A DNA stretch of 64,000 nt. Origin: Photorhabdus thracensis (GTDB taxonomy: Bacteria; Pseudomonadota; Gammaproteobacteria; Enterobacterales; Enterobacteriaceae). Position 1 is the first letter of the stretch, and every line of letters starts with the position of its first letter. The notes beneath the pieces are model-generated. The model made no database searches. It was not told where the DNA came from and saw only the letters and a program-made list of their open reading frames with translations. Below are positions 38,234 through 48,627 of this stretch, one piece after another. The position numbers and the translations under genes were made by a program. The stretch covers positions 4,278,001 through 4,342,000 of the forward strand of contig NZ_CP011104.1 in the NCBI RefSeq assembly GCF_001010285.1. Reading direction: 5' to 3'.

Positions 38234-38903
38234 ACGTAGGCTGTCTAAACTCACGCTGACGGCTTTTAAAGATCGGGAAGGTAAAATCTTGGTGGGTAGT
38301 TTACAGGTGATGTATAACCCTGATGCTATTCAACTGGATTATCAAGCCAGTTATAAAAAGGGTGAAAGTATTACCAGTACCCACCAAAGCAACCACTATG
38401 AGTCATCTCAACCTGCCAGCCTGTCATTAGATCTGTTGTTTGATGCATCCATGCCCGGCAACACTACACCGATAGAAACCCAACTGGCGATCCTGAAAAC
38501 TCTCTGTGCTATTGATGCTGGTACTAAAGTCTCTCACTTTCTTAAAATCAAGTGGGGGAAGATGCGCTGGGAAAATAAAGGCTATTTTGCCTGCCGGGCC
38601 GACGGTCTCAGCATTCATTACACCTTGTTTGACCGGGATGCTACCCCGCTGCGGGCAACTGCCACCTTATCTCTGGTGGCGGATGAGAGCTTTGTTATTC
38701 AGACTACCGAGCAACAGTTAAGATCACCACCGGCTACCGCGGTTAACGTAACCGATATGCTCTCCCTGCCATTGATTGCGTTGGGCGCTGGCGCTTCTCT
38801 CGCGGGGGGGATCGATTATCTCTCCCTTGCCTGGCAAAACGGTCTGGATAATCTTGATGATTTTACTCCGGGACAAACGCTACAAGCACGGAGGGAGGTA
38901 TGA
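38220..38903 (+). CDS. pvc7: PVC baseplate/tube-adaptor protein Pvc7 (LysM-like)
   Basis: 227 residues. It resembles the LysM-containing tail proteins (gp53-type) that join the tube to the spike hub: [21 protein letters not shown] at the N-terminus and a C-terminal LysM-like stretch, [22 protein letters not shown]. Overlaps pvc6 upstream and pvc8 downstream (ATGA), so translation is coupled through three genes. No enzymatic residues are apparent. Confidence 0.9.
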   Translation: MSLIERRLSKLTLTAFKDREGKILVGSLQVMYNPDAIQLDYQASYKKGESITSTHQSNHYESSQPASLSLDLLFDASMPGNTTPIETQLAILKTLCAIDAGTKVSHFLKIKWGKMRWENKGYFACRADGLSIHYTLFDRDATPLRATATLSLVADESFVIQTTEQQLRSPPATAVNVTDMLSLPLIALGAGASLAGGIDYLSLAWQNGLDNLDDFTPGQTLQARREV

Positions 38904-40501
38904 AGATACCCACAATAGCGATTAAGATAGGCGGCAAGGTACTCAATCAGTTTACTGTCATCAGTTTGTCAGTAAATTATCCTATCAATGGCATTCCTTC
39001 GGCTAACATCACTTTGGGTATCATCGGTGATACCAGTCATATTTTTGATGCCAAGGCGCAGGCTGAACTGGCAAGTTGTCGTCCGAATCATGAGCTTATT
39101 GTGCAGATCCAAAAAAATGTGTTGTTTAAAGGGATCATCGTTCGACAGACCTTAGGGCTTAAAGGTCAGGACAGTCTGATGATTCTGACGGCAAAACATC
39201 CACTGCAAAAATTAACGCATAGTTTCCACTCGCAACTATTCAGTAAACAGAGTGATGAGGCGATTATCAAGCAGCTATTCAGCCAGGCTGGTGTGCCTGT
39301 CGCGATAAAACAAGTGCCTCAGCTTAAGACGGTACATGAACAGATGGTGCAGTTTCGCTGTAATGACTGGAGTTTTCTAAAAAGCCGGCTTAGTGCTACC
39401 AATACCTGGTTACTCCCCGGCAATGACACTATTACGTTGGTAACGCCGGAATCGCTGAATAAATCAACTGTACATACCCTTCGTCAGCGCGGTAACCACC
39501 AGGACGTGGTGCTGTTTGAAGCTAATCTGCAATGGGATAATCAGCGCAGCCCCAAAACGATAAGTGTGCAGTCCTGGGATATTACCCAACAAAAGCTGTC
39601 TCAGGCGATTCAGGCGAAGCACAGCGGATTTGGCCTCGGTCAGCTTGCGGCGGACACTCTGAAACCGCTTACCGGCCAAGAGTGGCAATGGATTTTAAGC
39701 TACCCATTGGATAATGAACAAACCAAGCAGTTTGCTCAAAGCATCATAGGCAACCGACGAAGCCATAATATCTCCGGTAATTTTGAGGTTGAAGGTGATG
39801 ATCGCTATAAACCGGGTGATGTTTTGGCGTTAACTGGTTTTGGTCAGGGGATGGATGGTCAGGCGATTATTACCGGTGTAAAGCAGACCATCACTCAGCG
39901 GCAAGGCTGGCGTACCCGGTTAACTTTAGGTATGCAATCAGACGTAGAACACATTGTGCCTCAGGTTAAAGAGCTGCATATCGGGATCGTAGAAAAATAC
40001 CACCAGGACAGCCAATCGCTGGGTCGTATTCCGGTCAAAATACCGGCTTTAGACTTAACTAATGGCACTCTTCTTGCCCGCTTAGGTAAACCTTATGCCA
40101 GCCATGAAAGTGGATTTTGCTTCTACCCGGAACCGGGGGATGAGGTGATTATCGGTTTCTTTGAATGTGATCCCCGTTTTCCGGTGATATTAGGATCTAT
40201 GCATAACCCTAAAAATAAATCGCCGTTGGAACCGAGTGAAAAAAATCTGGTGAAAACGTTGGTGATTAAGCAAGGAGAGAATCAGCAAGCACTCATATTC
40301 GATAATAAAGATAATACACTCGCATTTAATAGTGGAAAAAATACATTATCTTTGCAGCAGGATAAAGATATCACCATCAGTTCCGCTAAAAATCTCATCA
40401 CTCATGCACAGGAAATTAATCTCCAGGCCGATAAATCCCTGTCAGCCGCTGGAAAATCTGGGGTCGATATTAAAGGGGCAAAAATTAATTTAACACAATA
40501 A
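38900..40501 (+). CDS. pvc8: PVC spike protein Pvc8 (VgrG-like)
   Basis: 533 residues; trimeric central spike, a fusion of gp27-like and gp5-like parts as in VgrG. The N-terminal two thirds form the hub domains. An OB-fold begins around GIVEKYHQDSQSLGRIPVKI. The last about 70 residues are a repetitive beta-prism: short strands with alternating Lys and Ala or Ser (NTLAFNSGKNTLSLQQDKDI). No extra C-terminal effector domain is fused. It receives the Pvc10 tip. Confidence 0.93.
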   Translation: MKIPTIAIKIGGKVLNQFTVISLSVNYPINGIPSANITLGIIGDTSHIFDAKAQAELASCRPNHELIVQIQKNVLFKGIIVRQTLGLKGQDSLMILTAKHPLQKLTHSFHSQLFSKQSDEAIIKQLFSQAGVPVAIKQVPQLKTVHEQMVQFRCNDWSFLKSRLSATNTWLLPGNDTITLVTPESLNKSTVHTLRQRGNHQDVVLFEANLQWDNQRSPKTISVQSWDITQQKLSQAIQAKHSGFGLGQLAADTLKPLTGQEWQWILSYPLDNEQTKQFAQSIIGNRRSHNISGNFEVEGDDRYKPGDVLALTGFGQGMDGQAIITGVKQTITQRQGWRTRLTLGMQSDVEHIVPQVKELHIGIVEKYHQDSQSLGRIPVKIPALDLTNGTLLARLGKPYASHESGFCFYPEPGDEVIIGFFECDPRFPVILGSMHNPKNKSPLEPSEKNLVKTLVIKQGENQQALIFDNKDNTLAFNSGKNTLSLQQDKDITISSAKNLITHAQEINLQADKSLSAAGKSGVDIKGAKINLTQ

Positions 40502-40513
40502 TAGGGTAGTGAG

Positions 40514-40960
40514 ATGGCAGATAAAATATTAGCTGATATTTATGGCCGGGGGTGGGCATTCCCGCCTCAATTTTCTATTAAAGATAATGCGCATCCTGAA
40601 ACACAATCTGGCGTAATAATGGCGGAAGGAGCAGAACATGTCCGCCAGAATATGAAAATTCTTTTTTTAACTGAACCTGGTGAACGGATTATGCGTGAAG
40701 ATTACGGTTGCGGCTTAAATGATTATATGTTCGAAAATATCAGTGATGAATTGATGGCACGGATTCAAACACGTATTGAAGAACGCGTATTACGTTATGA
40801 ACCCCGTGCAGAAGTGACTGAAATTCAGATAAATCAGGGAACAGATTTGTTTAATACCTTACATGTTCAGGTGACTTATACCCTAAGGGGCAGTGAAATC
40901 AGCCTGCAAATTGAAGGTATTCTTGAGATTGGTGAAGGGCCGATACGGGTGATCTTATGA
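40514..40960 (+). CDS. pvc9: PVC baseplate wedge protein Pvc9 (gp25-like)
   Basis: 148 residues of the T4 gp25 / TssE / GPW family. The central EPGERIMREDYGCGL contains the family motif; the region after it (LMARIQTRIEERVLRYEPRAEV) is the usual helix and strand. It starts sheath assembly at the baseplate. Its stop overlaps the pvc10 ATG. Confidence 0.94.
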   Translation: MADKILADIYGRGWAFPPQFSIKDNAHPETQSGVIMAEGAEHVRQNMKILFLTEPGERIMREDYGCGLNDYMFENISDELMARIQTRIEERVLRYEPRAEVTEIQINQGTDLFNTLHVQVTYTLRGSEISLQIEGILEIGEGPIRVIL

Positions 40961-41373
40961 GCAAACAACTGGTTATTGATGGCGACATCCTGCTATTTGA
41001 ACCCTTATTCGGCAACCGGCAGGTCACCATTTTGGGGCTGGCAACCATCAGGGGCAGTGGGCACGCGCAAATCCGGGGAAAAAAGATCGTGATTGTGGGG
41101 GATGAAAAAAAGGTACAGTTTCAAGCGCAGTATATTACCCCCAGTCACCCGGTACCCGGCATGGGCATGGTCACCATTGCTCAATTGGATACCAACCAGC
41201 AGGTAAACTTTTGCCGTAGCCCTGTCACGATGATTGTTGTTGGGCAGCAGTTTATCGCCCGTTTTATGCCGTCACAACCGGCAAATAATCCGTCAACCGG
41301 ACCGGATGTAACGGTACCAAGTATGGGAAAAGGCCGTTTTATTACCAATCAATATACTGTCAGTGCCGGGTAG
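40957..41373 (+). CDS. pvc10: PVC spike tip protein Pvc10 (PAAR-like)
   Basis: 138 residues, probably capping the Pvc8 spike. It is rich in short beta strands and glycine, with a mid-protein Pro/Gly motif (SHPVPGMGMVTIAQLD) and a C-terminal tail with SMGKGRFITNQYTV. It does not show the classical PAAR zinc pattern of three His and one Cys in an obvious way; the assignment rests largely on position between pvc9 and pvc11. Overlaps pvc9 by four bases. Confidence 0.85.
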   Translation: MSKQLVIDGDILLFEPLFGNRQVTILGLATIRGSGHAQIRGKKIVIVGDEKKVQFQAQYITPSHPVPGMGMVTIAQLDTNQQVNFCRSPVTMIVVGQQFIARFMPSQPANNPSTGPDVTVPSMGKGRFITNQYTVSAG

Positions 41374-41457
41374 ATAACCTCGCCAATCTTATTTTTAAAT
41401 AACAACGATTTCCTGAAAACATATTAAGGTTATATTCAAATAACAGGTGGTATAAAT

Positions 41458-44193
41458 ATGGGACAGACTGGATTAACGAATAAAATTACCGCTATCGTAT
41501 CGGATACTGATTTTAAACTTGATGAAAGAAGTACACTGGATATTTTAAATTGGCTTAAAGAATACGCTGAAAAAATCCCTTTTGATCAAGAGAAAAAACA
41601 GTTCTGGAGTAGCTTCTATTTTTTTCAGAAAAATAGCCCTCAGGAATTAGCGAATATTTACCAGAATGCGAATAAAGCAAATGGTCTTTTACCCGCTCAT
41701 CAGGCTTTTTTACTGGCTTTTTTAAAACTATTAGAAACGACCAAAACATTATTTAATACTTTTCCGGCTCGGCATCGAGATCTTTATTATCGGCAATTAT
41801 TGGGCTTGAAACCGAGAGATGCTCAGGCGGATCAGGTGGCGATAGGTATTACCCTGAGTTCGGATCGTATTGAATATTTTGTTCCTAAAGGAACCCGCTT
41901 TGATGCCGGATATGATAGTGCGGGAAATCCGTTACAGTATGTGTCCGAATCGAATGTATTGGCAAATCAAGGGGAACTGACCGACTTACGTTGGTATCGG
42001 AAAGAGGGGGATGGCTGGAAATCGGCAATACCATTAAATCTTGCAGATAACATTGTATTCCCTGAAAACGGTATCCAACTTTTTAGCCCAAAGCTTAATG
42101 GTGTTCCGGTTCTTTCCGGTTATCTGATTACTTCGCCGCTATTTGCCATGTTGGCAGGAGAACGAAGTATTAAAGTAACATTGGCAGACAAGTGGGCAGG
42201 TAATGATTGTCACATCACCGCTAAAATCAGTTCGGGAGATCACTGGCTTTCTCTGTCTGTAAAAAAAGAAAAAGATACCGATTATCTGATGCTTTGCTTA
42301 TCAGCTAATGATGATCCTATCACTCCTCCTGACAACCTTGATGGAATGACATTTGATGCACCGGTTGTACCAGTACTTAAATTGGGCACTGCTCAGGGGC
42401 CTGTGCTGCCCAAGATTAAAGATATTGAGATCAGCATTAACGGCAACCGTAATGTGTACTATGCCTCTGACGGCGGTATTGAACAAACGGATACAGCCAG
42501 CTTTCCCTTTGGTCAATTGCCATCGTTAGGCTCCGGTTTTAATGTGGTTGCCCCGGAATGGTATGGCACTGAAAATGCAACACTCACGATGACTCCTCAA
42601 TGGGTTGGATTGCCCAAAAAGGGTTTTAAAGAGTGGTATAAGGAGGTTAAGAAGAGTGAAGAGGGCCAAGAAATTAGCCATGTTGATAGGATTACTGCAA
42701 ATAGCGTATTTAAAGTACAGGGTTACTTAGTCACTCCTCAGAAGAGAGAAAAGCTTAATGAGGTGCAGTCATTATTCAGTGGAGATCACGAACCACAGGG
42801 ACAAAGCCTGCAATTTACCTTACCGGCAATGAATTACCCTATTGCCGACAGCCCAAAACCCAATGACTGGCCGGCATCAATACGCATAGAACTGGCCGAG
42901 CAAGATTTTATGCACACCCAGTATTGGCAAGATCCTACCGGTAAGAATTTACCCTATACGCCGCAAATCAGTGCGTTGCAGGTTCAATTCAGCACTAAAG
43001 TTAAACCTGAGCAATTTACTGTTTATCCTCTGACGCCTTTTGGCTGGGGCGAGGCAGCAGCAGAAACGCCGGTACTTGCCCATGAAGCATTCTATTTAGG
43101 CTTTACGGGAGTACTACCGGGACAAACGTTATCTCTCTATTGGCAGTTAGAAGGCATTAAAGCACTCACTTTATCCTGGTTTTATCTCAACAAGAGCAAT
43201 ACCTGGATTAAGTTGGATAAATTAGTTGACGATCAAACTCGTAACTTGTTTGACCGGGGGATCTGGCGCGCTTTATTGCCACCGGATGCTTCAAATCAGG
43301 CAGCTCTGATGCCGACGGGGCGGTATTGGCTGAAAGCAGAGATAACTGATAAGACCGATCTTCAGGATTACCCTGGAATTAATGGCTTGTTATATAACGC
43401 TACCACGGCAACTTTAGCCAACACAGAAACCGTTGAGCAGGATCATTTTATCAATGGATTAGCCGCTGGCAGCATTAAACAACCGGTGAACACTGTTGTT
43501 GCAATTAGCAACGTCACTCAACCTTGGCCTTCCTGGAACGGTCATCCCCGGGAAACGGAGCAAGCCTTTTTAAAACGAATTCCTGTCCAGTTGTCCCACC
43601 GTAACCGGGTACTGAGTTGGGGGAATATGGTCACTTTACTAAAAGATCATTTTGTCAGCCTATTTGATGTCAGACACCATTCTGGCGGTAAATTAACCAC
43701 CATTCCTGCGCCGGTAAAACAACAATTAATTGTGATCCCCGACAACCGTTACAAAGATAATAATGATGCGCTACGTCCAGAGTTGAACCCGGCCCGGTTG
43801 GCAGAGATGGTTAAATGGTTAAGCCGATTAAGCAGCCCTTGGGCAACCATTGAAATTAACAATCCTACCTACGTTAACGTTTTGATCCGTTATCAACTGG
43901 TGTTTGTCTCAGGTGTTAATCCCGACTACGGTCATCATCAGCTACAACAGGAATTGAGCCGAAACTATATGCCGTGGGGAGAAAATCCGGCTATCGGTGT
44001 AACAACCGGTAACTGCATTGATTACTACCAGTTGTTAGCCACGATCCAGCAATTCTCTCTGGTTGAACGGGTCACGGATTTAACCCTGGAAAAACAGGGA
44101 AAGCAGGCAGGCGCAATGGGTGAAAGTATTTGGGCTGACGATAATGAAGTATTGATTTTAGTCTGGTCAAAAGAGGAGTTAGCACATGAGTAA
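41458..44193 (+). CDS. pvc11: PVC baseplate protein Pvc11 (gp6/baseplate-J type)
   Basis: 911 residues. A large baseplate wedge protein. The C-terminal third has features of baseplate J-like proteins: NGHPRETEQAFLKRIPVQLSHR, followed by NMVTLLKDHF and a segment of conserved strands. The N-terminal part contains a helical region, then beta-rich domains probably exposed at the rim. It ends eight bases inside pvc12, so the two wedge proteins are made in balanced amounts. Confidence 0.92.
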   Translation: MGQTGLTNKITAIVSDTDFKLDERSTLDILNWLKEYAEKIPFDQEKKQFWSSFYFFQKNSPQELANIYQNANKANGLLPAHQAFLLAFLKLLETTKTLFNTFPARHRDLYYRQLLGLKPRDAQADQVAIGITLSSDRIEYFVPKGTRFDAGYDSAGNPLQYVSESNVLANQGELTDLRWYRKEGDGWKSAIPLNLADNIVFPENGIQLFSPKLNGVPVLSGYLITSPLFAMLAGERSIKVTLADKWAGNDCHITAKISSGDHWLSLSVKKEKDTDYLMLCLSANDDPITPPDNLDGMTFDAPVVPVLKLGTAQGPVLPKIKDIEISINGNRNVYYASDGGIEQTDTASFPFGQLPSLGSGFNVVAPEWYGTENATLTMTPQWVGLPKKGFKEWYKEVKKSEEGQEISHVDRITANSVFKVQGYLVTPQKREKLNEVQSLFSGDHEPQGQSLQFTLPAMNYPIADSPKPNDWPASIRIELAEQDFMHTQYWQDPTGKNLPYTPQISALQVQFSTKVKPEQFTVYPLTPFGWGEAAAETPVLAHEAFYLGFTGVLPGQTLSLYWQLEGIKALTLSWFYLNKSNTWIKLDKLVDDQTRNLFDRGIWRALLPPDASNQAALMPTGRYWLKAEITDKTDLQDYPGINGLLYNATTATLANTETVEQDHFINGLAAGSIKQPVNTVVAISNVTQPWPSWNGHPRETEQAFLKRIPVQLSHRNRVLSWGNMVTLLKDHFVSLFDVRHHSGGKLTTIPAPVKQQLIVIPDNRYKDNNDALRPELNPARLAEMVKWLSRLSSPWATIEINNPTYVNVLIRYQLVFVSGVNPDYGHHQLQQELSRNYMPWGENPAIGVTTGNCIDYYQLLATIQQFSLVERVTDLTLEKQGKQAGAMGESIWADDNEVLILVWSKEELAHE

Positions 44194-47146
44194 TCAGGAT
44201 GCTTTATTTCCCATCGTCAAAGATGATATTGCTTTTGATACCTTACTTAATCAGGCAAAGGCGGTTATTGAACAACAGTCCGGTAACTGCTGGAGTGATA
44301 TGGGTGAAAGTGATCCCGGTGTCACCTTATTAGAAGCTTGTTGTTATGGTGCATCAGATTTGGCTTACCGCCACTCATTACCACTCAAGGATCTGCTGAC
44401 GCCCAGTAAAGAGGAACAGACACCCGGCGATGGTATTTTTCCGGAGGAGTTTGGCCCGCAACAAATGCTGACTTGCGGTCCAATTACTGCCGAGGATTAT
44501 CGTCGGGCATTGCTGGATTTGCATAGTGACGATACGGTTAATGGTTACTTTTTATTTAATGATGTACTACTGGTATGTGAACCAAAAGATCAACGCTATA
44601 CATACTGGTATAGCAAAAAGGAACGAAAATACAGTTTTCAAATGCCAAAATCAGAAAGTGAACAGTTAACATTAAGAGGAAATTATTGGCTTTATTTACT
44701 GCCGAGTCGGGAAAGTGAGAATAATAAAACCCTGGCTGAGAATAGATTGAAAGCATTTCTGAAAGATAATCGTAATTTGGGAGAATGGGTTAGTAAGGTT
44801 ATTTGGTTAAAACCCGTTGATTTACCATTGAAGATTGGTATTCAGCTTGATAATGACGTTAAAGATATTGCTGACATATTTGCACAAATTTATATGATGG
44901 CGGAACAAACCATACTTGAAAAGCCGTTGCGTTATACTACTCAAGCGCTGAAAGAAATGGGTTATAGTAATGAAGAGATCTTTGATGGCCCTTATTTACA
45001 CCACGGCTGGATACCTACATTACCGCCGATCAGAGACTACAACGCTTCTATGGTATTAAATTTAAGCCCGTTGGTTAACCGATTATTGGCTATTAAAGGT
45101 GTTCAAGGCGTTACCCGGCTGGAATTAGATAAGTATGATGCTGACATTATTTCTCCGTTATCGGGCGATCATTGGTCTTGGGAAATTGTTAAAGGATATT
45201 ATCCCAGACTATGGAGCAGTGACCCCTTAGAATTGATTACCTCATCAAACAGCCCACTTACCATTACCGCCAAAGGTGGGGTTAATATAACCATATTTAA
45301 ACAAGATATAGAGAAAAAGGTCATGAAGGAGCCATTATTTACTACACATCCAGAATTATTGAATTGGGGCAGGCATCGTAAAGCCTTGGATTATTATCCG
45401 GTGAGTAATAAGTTACCTGCCTGCTATGGATTGCAAACTCATAAACATACCCTACAACAAGTGCAGTTACACCAATTTATACTGCCTTTTGAACAAATGT
45501 TAGCTAACAGCTGCGCCGAACTCGCTTTATTGCCAAAACTATTGGCTTTTAAACAACGGGGAAATACGGTATATGGCGCACAATGGCCTTTTAAGGCGAA
45601 TACAGTCAGTCATAAAGTTCATCAAAATATAGAATCTGATTTGGTAGAAAAGCTTCATAATGATTCATATATTTCTCATAAAGGCGTTATTCAGGAGAGA
45701 AATTATGCAAAAGAGCTGGCTATCCTTGAATATCTGTTAGGCTATTTTGGTGCTCATCGAGCAGCCAGACCACTTATACTTAGCCGACAGGATTTTCTGT
45801 CTACTCAGCGCGATTATTTGGCTCAACAGCCAGAGCTGGCCTATCAGCGTAATAATATTCGGATAGATAAAGTATCAGCGCTGCAAAAACGGATTGCGGC
45901 CCGATTGGGTTTGGGAAGAAAATGTTTTAGTGAAACGCCAGATTTGGCTGATCTGCCTTTCTACCTGATTGAACATCGTCGGCTCTTACCCGTGAAACCT
46001 GATGTGGCATTTGACAGTGAACAAACACCTGATGGACTGGAAATTAAAAGTCATCCTGATTCTAAAAGCCATCACTTAATTATCACCCAGCAAAGTGCAG
46101 CAGGGCGGTTATTGCAGGGTCAGATGATTGATCTAATTATCAAAGGCGATAATGGATTCACGTTGCGGGGCCAAGTGATCACTGAGATTACAGAAAAATC
46201 ATTTTATCTTGACACGCGTAACAGCGTTGTATTGGAATATCGGTTGAACGAAGTGCAGCAGGCATTTACGGATGGAAATCTGCGTTGGTGTGATAGCCCG
46301 GTGTGGTTGGAAGATATGGATTATCAACTGGTTTATGCTGATGAAGCGGATCAAAGTGGTGCTGAAAATGAACGCTGGATCACTTCCAGTCCTCAAAGTC
46401 CCTTTCCTGCTATGATCAAAGAAGGTGACGAAATCACGCTAAAATATAAAATTACCTCCTATGAACCCGCCAAAAAAATATCAGCTAACACGAAATCCTC
46501 ATCTGACTATATGCTTAAAGCTTCGGTAAAAAAATTCGATCGTATTAAAGGTAAAATATTAATTACACGAAATGAAGATACTGAAGTTACTTTTCCACAA
46601 AAGGAAAATGCATGGCGTTATCGCTGGTATTTCTCCAGTGCAGAATATGCTCATACTGATCGTTTTTCATTTGTCGTCAGCGTAGTGATTAATAGCCAGT
46701 TAATTGAGAATAAAAATGTTGATCCTCATAAACTGGAATCGTGGGTAAAAACCGAGATTTTAGCTGAATTTCCTGCTCATGTTTCCATGATTATTCACTG
46801 GTTGTCACCGGAGCATTTCAGGAATTTTGCCAGCACCTATAAGCGTTGGCAAAATAATGGTACTCCTTTAGGTGATGAAGCATACCATATTTTAGAAATG
46901 TTAACGCTGGGACGTCTGCCTTCCGCATTAACTGGCATAGGGAATATGAGAATTGCCACTGAAGGGCAGAGAACTGAGGTCATGGGTCAATCTGAAACAG
47001 AATGGCATTCTGAATTCATTGAGAGTAATCAATTACTATATGTACCGAAAGTTCAAGAAGATATTTATCGTAGTAAAGATGATAGAGGAAATACACCAAT
47101 TGAAAATCCTCAATTTCAGTCTGGGGATAATAAAGACAAAGATTAA
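44186..47146 (+). CDS. pvc12: PVC baseplate protein Pvc12 (gp7-type)
   Basis: 986 residues, the largest protein in the cassette; gp7-like partner of Pvc11 in the baseplate wedge. The N-terminus has SGNCWSDMGESDPGVTLLEACC, a segment typical of the Afp12/Pvc12 group, followed by ITAEDYRRALLDLHSDDTV. The middle and C-terminus include beta-sandwich stretches and a helix-rich MLTLGRLPSALTGIGNMRI. The C-terminal tail is charged. A 155-base gap with a hairpin follows. Confidence 0.91.
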   Translation: MSNQDALFPIVKDDIAFDTLLNQAKAVIEQQSGNCWSDMGESDPGVTLLEACCYGASDLAYRHSLPLKDLLTPSKEEQTPGDGIFPEEFGPQQMLTCGPITAEDYRRALLDLHSDDTVNGYFLFNDVLLVCEPKDQRYTYWYSKKERKYSFQMPKSESEQLTLRGNYWLYLLPSRESENNKTLAENRLKAFLKDNRNLGEWVSKVIWLKPVDLPLKIGIQLDNDVKDIADIFAQIYMMAEQTILEKPLRYTTQALKEMGYSNEEIFDGPYLHHGWIPTLPPIRDYNASMVLNLSPLVNRLLAIKGVQGVTRLELDKYDADIISPLSGDHWSWEIVKGYYPRLWSSDPLELITSSNSPLTITAKGGVNITIFKQDIEKKVMKEPLFTTHPELLNWGRHRKALDYYPVSNKLPACYGLQTHKHTLQQVQLHQFILPFEQMLANSCAELALLPKLLAFKQRGNTVYGAQWPFKANTVSHKVHQNIESDLVEKLHNDSYISHKGVIQERNYAKELAILEYLLGYFGAHRAARPLILSRQDFLSTQRDYLAQQPELAYQRNNIRIDKVSALQKRIAARLGLGRKCFSETPDLADLPFYLIEHRRLLPVKPDVAFDSEQTPDGLEIKSHPDSKSHHLIITQQSAAGRLLQGQMIDLIIKGDNGFTLRGQVITEITEKSFYLDTRNSVVLEYRLNEVQQAFTDGNLRWCDSPVWLEDMDYQLVYADEADQSGAENERWITSSPQSPFPAMIKEGDEITLKYKITSYEPAKKISANTKSSSDYMLKASVKKFDRIKGKILITRNEDTEVTFPQKENAWRYRWYFSSAEYAHTDRFSFVVSVVINSQLIENKNVDPHKLESWVKTEILAEFPAHVSMIIHWLSPEHFRNFASTYKRWQNNGTPLGDEAYHILEMLTLGRLPSALTGIGNMRIATEGQRTEVMGQSETEWHSEFIESNQLLYVPKVQEDIYRSKDDRGNTPIENPQFQSGDNKDKD

Positions 47147-47176
47147 TTTATCTATAGGTAAAAAGTGGATTAATAT

Positions 47177-47209
47177 AATATTACAGTAAAAGATACTTAT
47201 TGTAATATT
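47177..47209 (+). promoter_or_regulatory. Hairpin in the pvc12-pvc13 gap
   Basis: Perfect 9-bp inverted repeat AATATTACA/TGTAATATT (47177-47185 with 47201-47209). It is the strongest structure seen by eye in the operon. It may lower read-through, or protect mRNA ends, before the fibre gene. The T tract is too weak for a clear terminator. Confidence 0.45.
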
Positions 47210-47301
47210 AAATTCGTTATCTTTAATTATTACTATGTCATTATGCAGTCATAATTTTAGGATATTAGCAATAGAATAGACTAATATATAAGGTGATAAA
47301 G

Positions 47302-48570
47302 ATGGAAAAGAAAAACAATATATCTAATTCAGAGCTTAGTGCGGAAAGTAATAATAACAAGGAAGATCTCTCCGCAGATGATTTAAAAAAACGCTTTAAA
47401 GCAGGCAGCATTCCATTACAAACTGATTATGAACACTTAATTGATATTGCTGATATTGGTCGTAAAGCTTGTGGTAAGGCACCACAGCAAAATGGACCAG
47501 GAAAAGGATTGAAACTAGATGATGACGGTACGCTCAATTTAAAAATGGGCACTCTTTCCAACCAAGACTTTTCTCCATTAATACTGAAAGATGATATTTT
47601 ATCTGTGGACCTTGGTAGTGGTCTGATTAATAAAGACAATGGGATATGTGTTGGTCAAGGCAATGGTATTGTTGTAAATACAGATAATGTGGTTGTTAAG
47701 GCTGCCAACGGTATTACCGTTGATGGCGATGGAGTTTCAGTCAAAGCTAAGAGTAATGGCAGTATTTCCGTTGACTCAGATGGCATAGCTGTTAAGTGTT
47801 GGAAAGGGGGTGGGATTGTAGTAACTGATAATACGGGTCTTTATTTAAAATTGGAGGGAGGAGATGGAAGTAACGCTTGGAGTGGTGTAAGTGGTTTGAG
47901 TCTGAGTGAGAGTGGTGTAAAAGTTAAAGCTAGTAATGGTATTAATGTTGATAAAAATGGTGTTTCCGTTAAAGCTGGTAATGGTATTAAGGTTGATGAT
48001 AAAGGTGTCAGTATTGATTCTGATAAAGTACTCCCCAGAGGAATGATTGTGATGTTCTCTGGTAGTAGTGTTCCTACAGGATGGGCGCTGTGTGATGGTA
48101 AGAATGGTACACCTAATTTAATTGATCGATTTATTTTAGGGGGGGATTTTGCTGGTGTTAATGGGCAGAGTAATGACAAAACTTCAGGTAGTGCTAATGC
48201 TAAAGAATTCAGAATAAGTACAGCGAATAAAAAACTCACAATCACAATAAAAGGTACAAAACTTTCTTTGAATCAAATGCCAAAACATAACCATCTAGGA
48301 GGAATGGCTTATTTTAGTACAGCAGGTGCCAAATATAATGCCTCTAATTCTTCTAATGAGGCTAAAAGAAGTCTTGACAATAATCCTGGTACTCAGGATT
48401 TTATGAATATTTGGAGTAAAGGCAGAAACCTTTTTGTAGAACCTGATTCTAGCTCTTATTATTTTTACACATCTGACACTGGGAATGGGGAAGAACACAC
48501 CCACGCTGTTGATGCTAATGCTAATATTATTCCCCCTTACTATATTCTTGCTTTTATCATGAAAACCTAA
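47302..48570 (+). CDS. pvc13: PVC tail fibre Pvc13 with phage-collar C-terminal tip
   Basis: 422 residues from the ATG after AGGTGATAAAG. Residues 1-65 probably bind the baseplate. Residues about 66-242 are shaft repeats of 14-17 residues of the type NGI.VD.DGVSVKA, like adenovirus and phage fibre shafts. Residues about 245-285 (RGMIVMFSGSSVPTGWALCDG, split by a short loop, then TPNLIDRFILGG) are a phage tail-collar domain, and the protein ends with PPYYILAFIMKT as collar fibres do. Two His-x-His motifs (329-331 and 399-401) could hold a metal ion, as in T4 short-fibre tips. This fibre should set host-cell specificity. Confidence 0.9.
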   Translation: MEKKNNISNSELSAESNNNKEDLSADDLKKRFKAGSIPLQTDYEHLIDIADIGRKACGKAPQQNGPGKGLKLDDDGTLNLKMGTLSNQDFSPLILKDDILSVDLGSGLINKDNGICVGQGNGIVVNTDNVVVKAANGITVDGDGVSVKAKSNGSISVDSDGIAVKCWKGGGIVVTDNTGLYLKLEGGDGSNAWSGVSGLSLSESGVKVKASNGINVDKNGVSVKAGNGIKVDDKGVSIDSDKVLPRGMIVMFSGSSVPTGWALCDGKNGTPNLIDRFILGGDFAGVNGQSNDKTSGSANAKEFRISTANKKLTITIKGTKLSLNQMPKHNHLGGMAYFSTAGAKYNASNSSNEAKRSLDNNPGTQDFMNIWSKGRNLFVEPDSSSYYFYTSDTGNGEEHTHAVDANANIIPPYYILAFIMKT

Positions 48571-48627
48571 CATTTATTAAACGATTAAAAATTTTAATTA
48601 TCTATTAATCATAAAGAGAGCATTATC

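Noticed and set aside
47680-48030. Repeated DNA in this stretch as a CRISPR or satellite array
   Set aside because: The repeats are short, variable and in frame; they code for fibre shaft units. No CRISPR array or cas gene was seen anywhere in the window.
47841-48245. 134-codon minus-strand frame inside pvc13
   Set aside because: It arises from the repeated shaft codons on the other strand. No ribosome site, and the repeat pattern belongs to the fibre.
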